The position numbers were made by a program, and so were the translations under genes. This document shows positions 63,928 through 64,000 of a DNA stretch of 64,000 bases, piece by piece. Positions within the stretch are counted from its first letter, which is position 1; every line of letters begins with the position of its first letter. Source of the DNA: Achromobacter spanius (GTDB lineage Bacteria > Pseudomonadota > Gammaproteobacteria > Burkholderiales > Burkholderiaceae_B); assembly GCF_029637605.1 (NCBI RefSeq), contig NZ_CP121261.1, forward strand, positions 3,410,001-3,474,000, read 5' to 3'. A model generated the notes under the pieces. The model saw only the letters and a program-made list of their open reading frames with translations. It ran no database searches and had not been told where the DNA came from.

Positions 63928-64000
63928 CTAGCGGCCCGGCTTGCGCACGCCGTCAAAAAGTTCTTGCCATTGCTGCAACACGCGCGCGGCGGAAAAGCGG
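63928..64000 (-). CDS. Glycosyltransferase C-terminus (cut by window edge)
   Basis: The last 24 codons of a minus-strand gene, ending ARVLQQWQELFDGVRKPGR and TAG (63928-63930). The tail matches the end of the GT4 protein at 60829-61944 (LSEWDELFDAVREGR) in form, so this is probably a fourth GT4 enzyme of the same operon, 48 bp before asnB. Confidence 0.65.
   Translation of the reverse strand, partial: RFSAARVLQQWQELFDGVRKPGR

Overview
The window reads as chromosomal DNA of a high-GC betaproteobacterium of the Alcaligenaceae, most like Achromobacter or Bordetella. This rests on protein character and on gene neighbourhoods (ftsY/rsmD/coaD/ferredoxin; TPR protein/lolB ... ispE/tRNA-Gln/prs/rplY/pth/ychF; hmgA/fahA), not on a database search. 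Coding density is high, most operons have ATGA-type overlaps, and no phage, integrase, insertion sequence or CRISPR array is visible.

Layout. 1-4.4 kb: the end of an IclR regulator and a phosphonate-type ABC transporter (phnD-phnC-phnE-phnE) closed by a strong terminator. 4.6-6.3 kb: a CYTH-CHAD protein, then three tandem copies of a 166-bp GTAG/CTAC-ended palindromic repeat. 7.1-9.6 kb: a tiny acidic lipoprotein and a phosphocholine-type phospholipase C. 9.7-14 kb: housekeeping genes ftsY, rsmD, coaD and a ferredoxin, plus a BenE transporter. 14-19.4 kb: a MOSC-N protein, AsmA, and an MFS pump with its MarR regulator. 19.4-26.1 kb (minus strand): ispE, tRNA-Gln(TTG), prs, rplY, pth, a CPBP protease, ychF and a Fic protein whose start codon lies in a perfect inverted repeat. 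26.1-31.8 kb: the choline-to-betaine cluster (betA, betB, betI, BCCT transporter) between ispE and lolB. 31.8-35.1 kb: lolB, a large TPR protein and mutM.

35-42.3 kb is an aromatic block: an MBL-fold protein, an FAD monooxygenase and a DUF2783 protein in one operon, then LysR, hmgA and fahA (homogentisate ring cleavage). Two further copies of the palindromic repeat sit here and supply the stop codons of the DUF2783 gene and of fahA. 42.5-50.1 kb: an LtaS-type sulfatase-fold protein, then a GntR-controlled uronate-oxidation set (uronate dehydrogenase, SMP-30 lactonase, TRAP transporter DctPQM). 50.1-53 kb: an OmpR/kinase/PAP2 phosphatase operon. 53-55.2 kb: a D-2-hydroxyacid dehydrogenase and a shrunken biotin-carboxylase-like protein. 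55.5-64 kb: phosphomannomutase/phosphoglucomutase and pgi facing three glycosyltransferases, an asparagine synthetase and a fourth, cut-off glycosyltransferase; this looks like the edge of a surface-polysaccharide locus.

The most interesting signals are regulatory or structural: four half-sites around the fic start, long complementarity between the tRNA-Gln terminator loop and the prs leader, the REP/BIME family that intrudes into two stop codons, two near-identical GntR operators 850 bp apart, and the catalytically stripped biotin-carboxylase relative. I do not see a clear-cut new multi-gene system.
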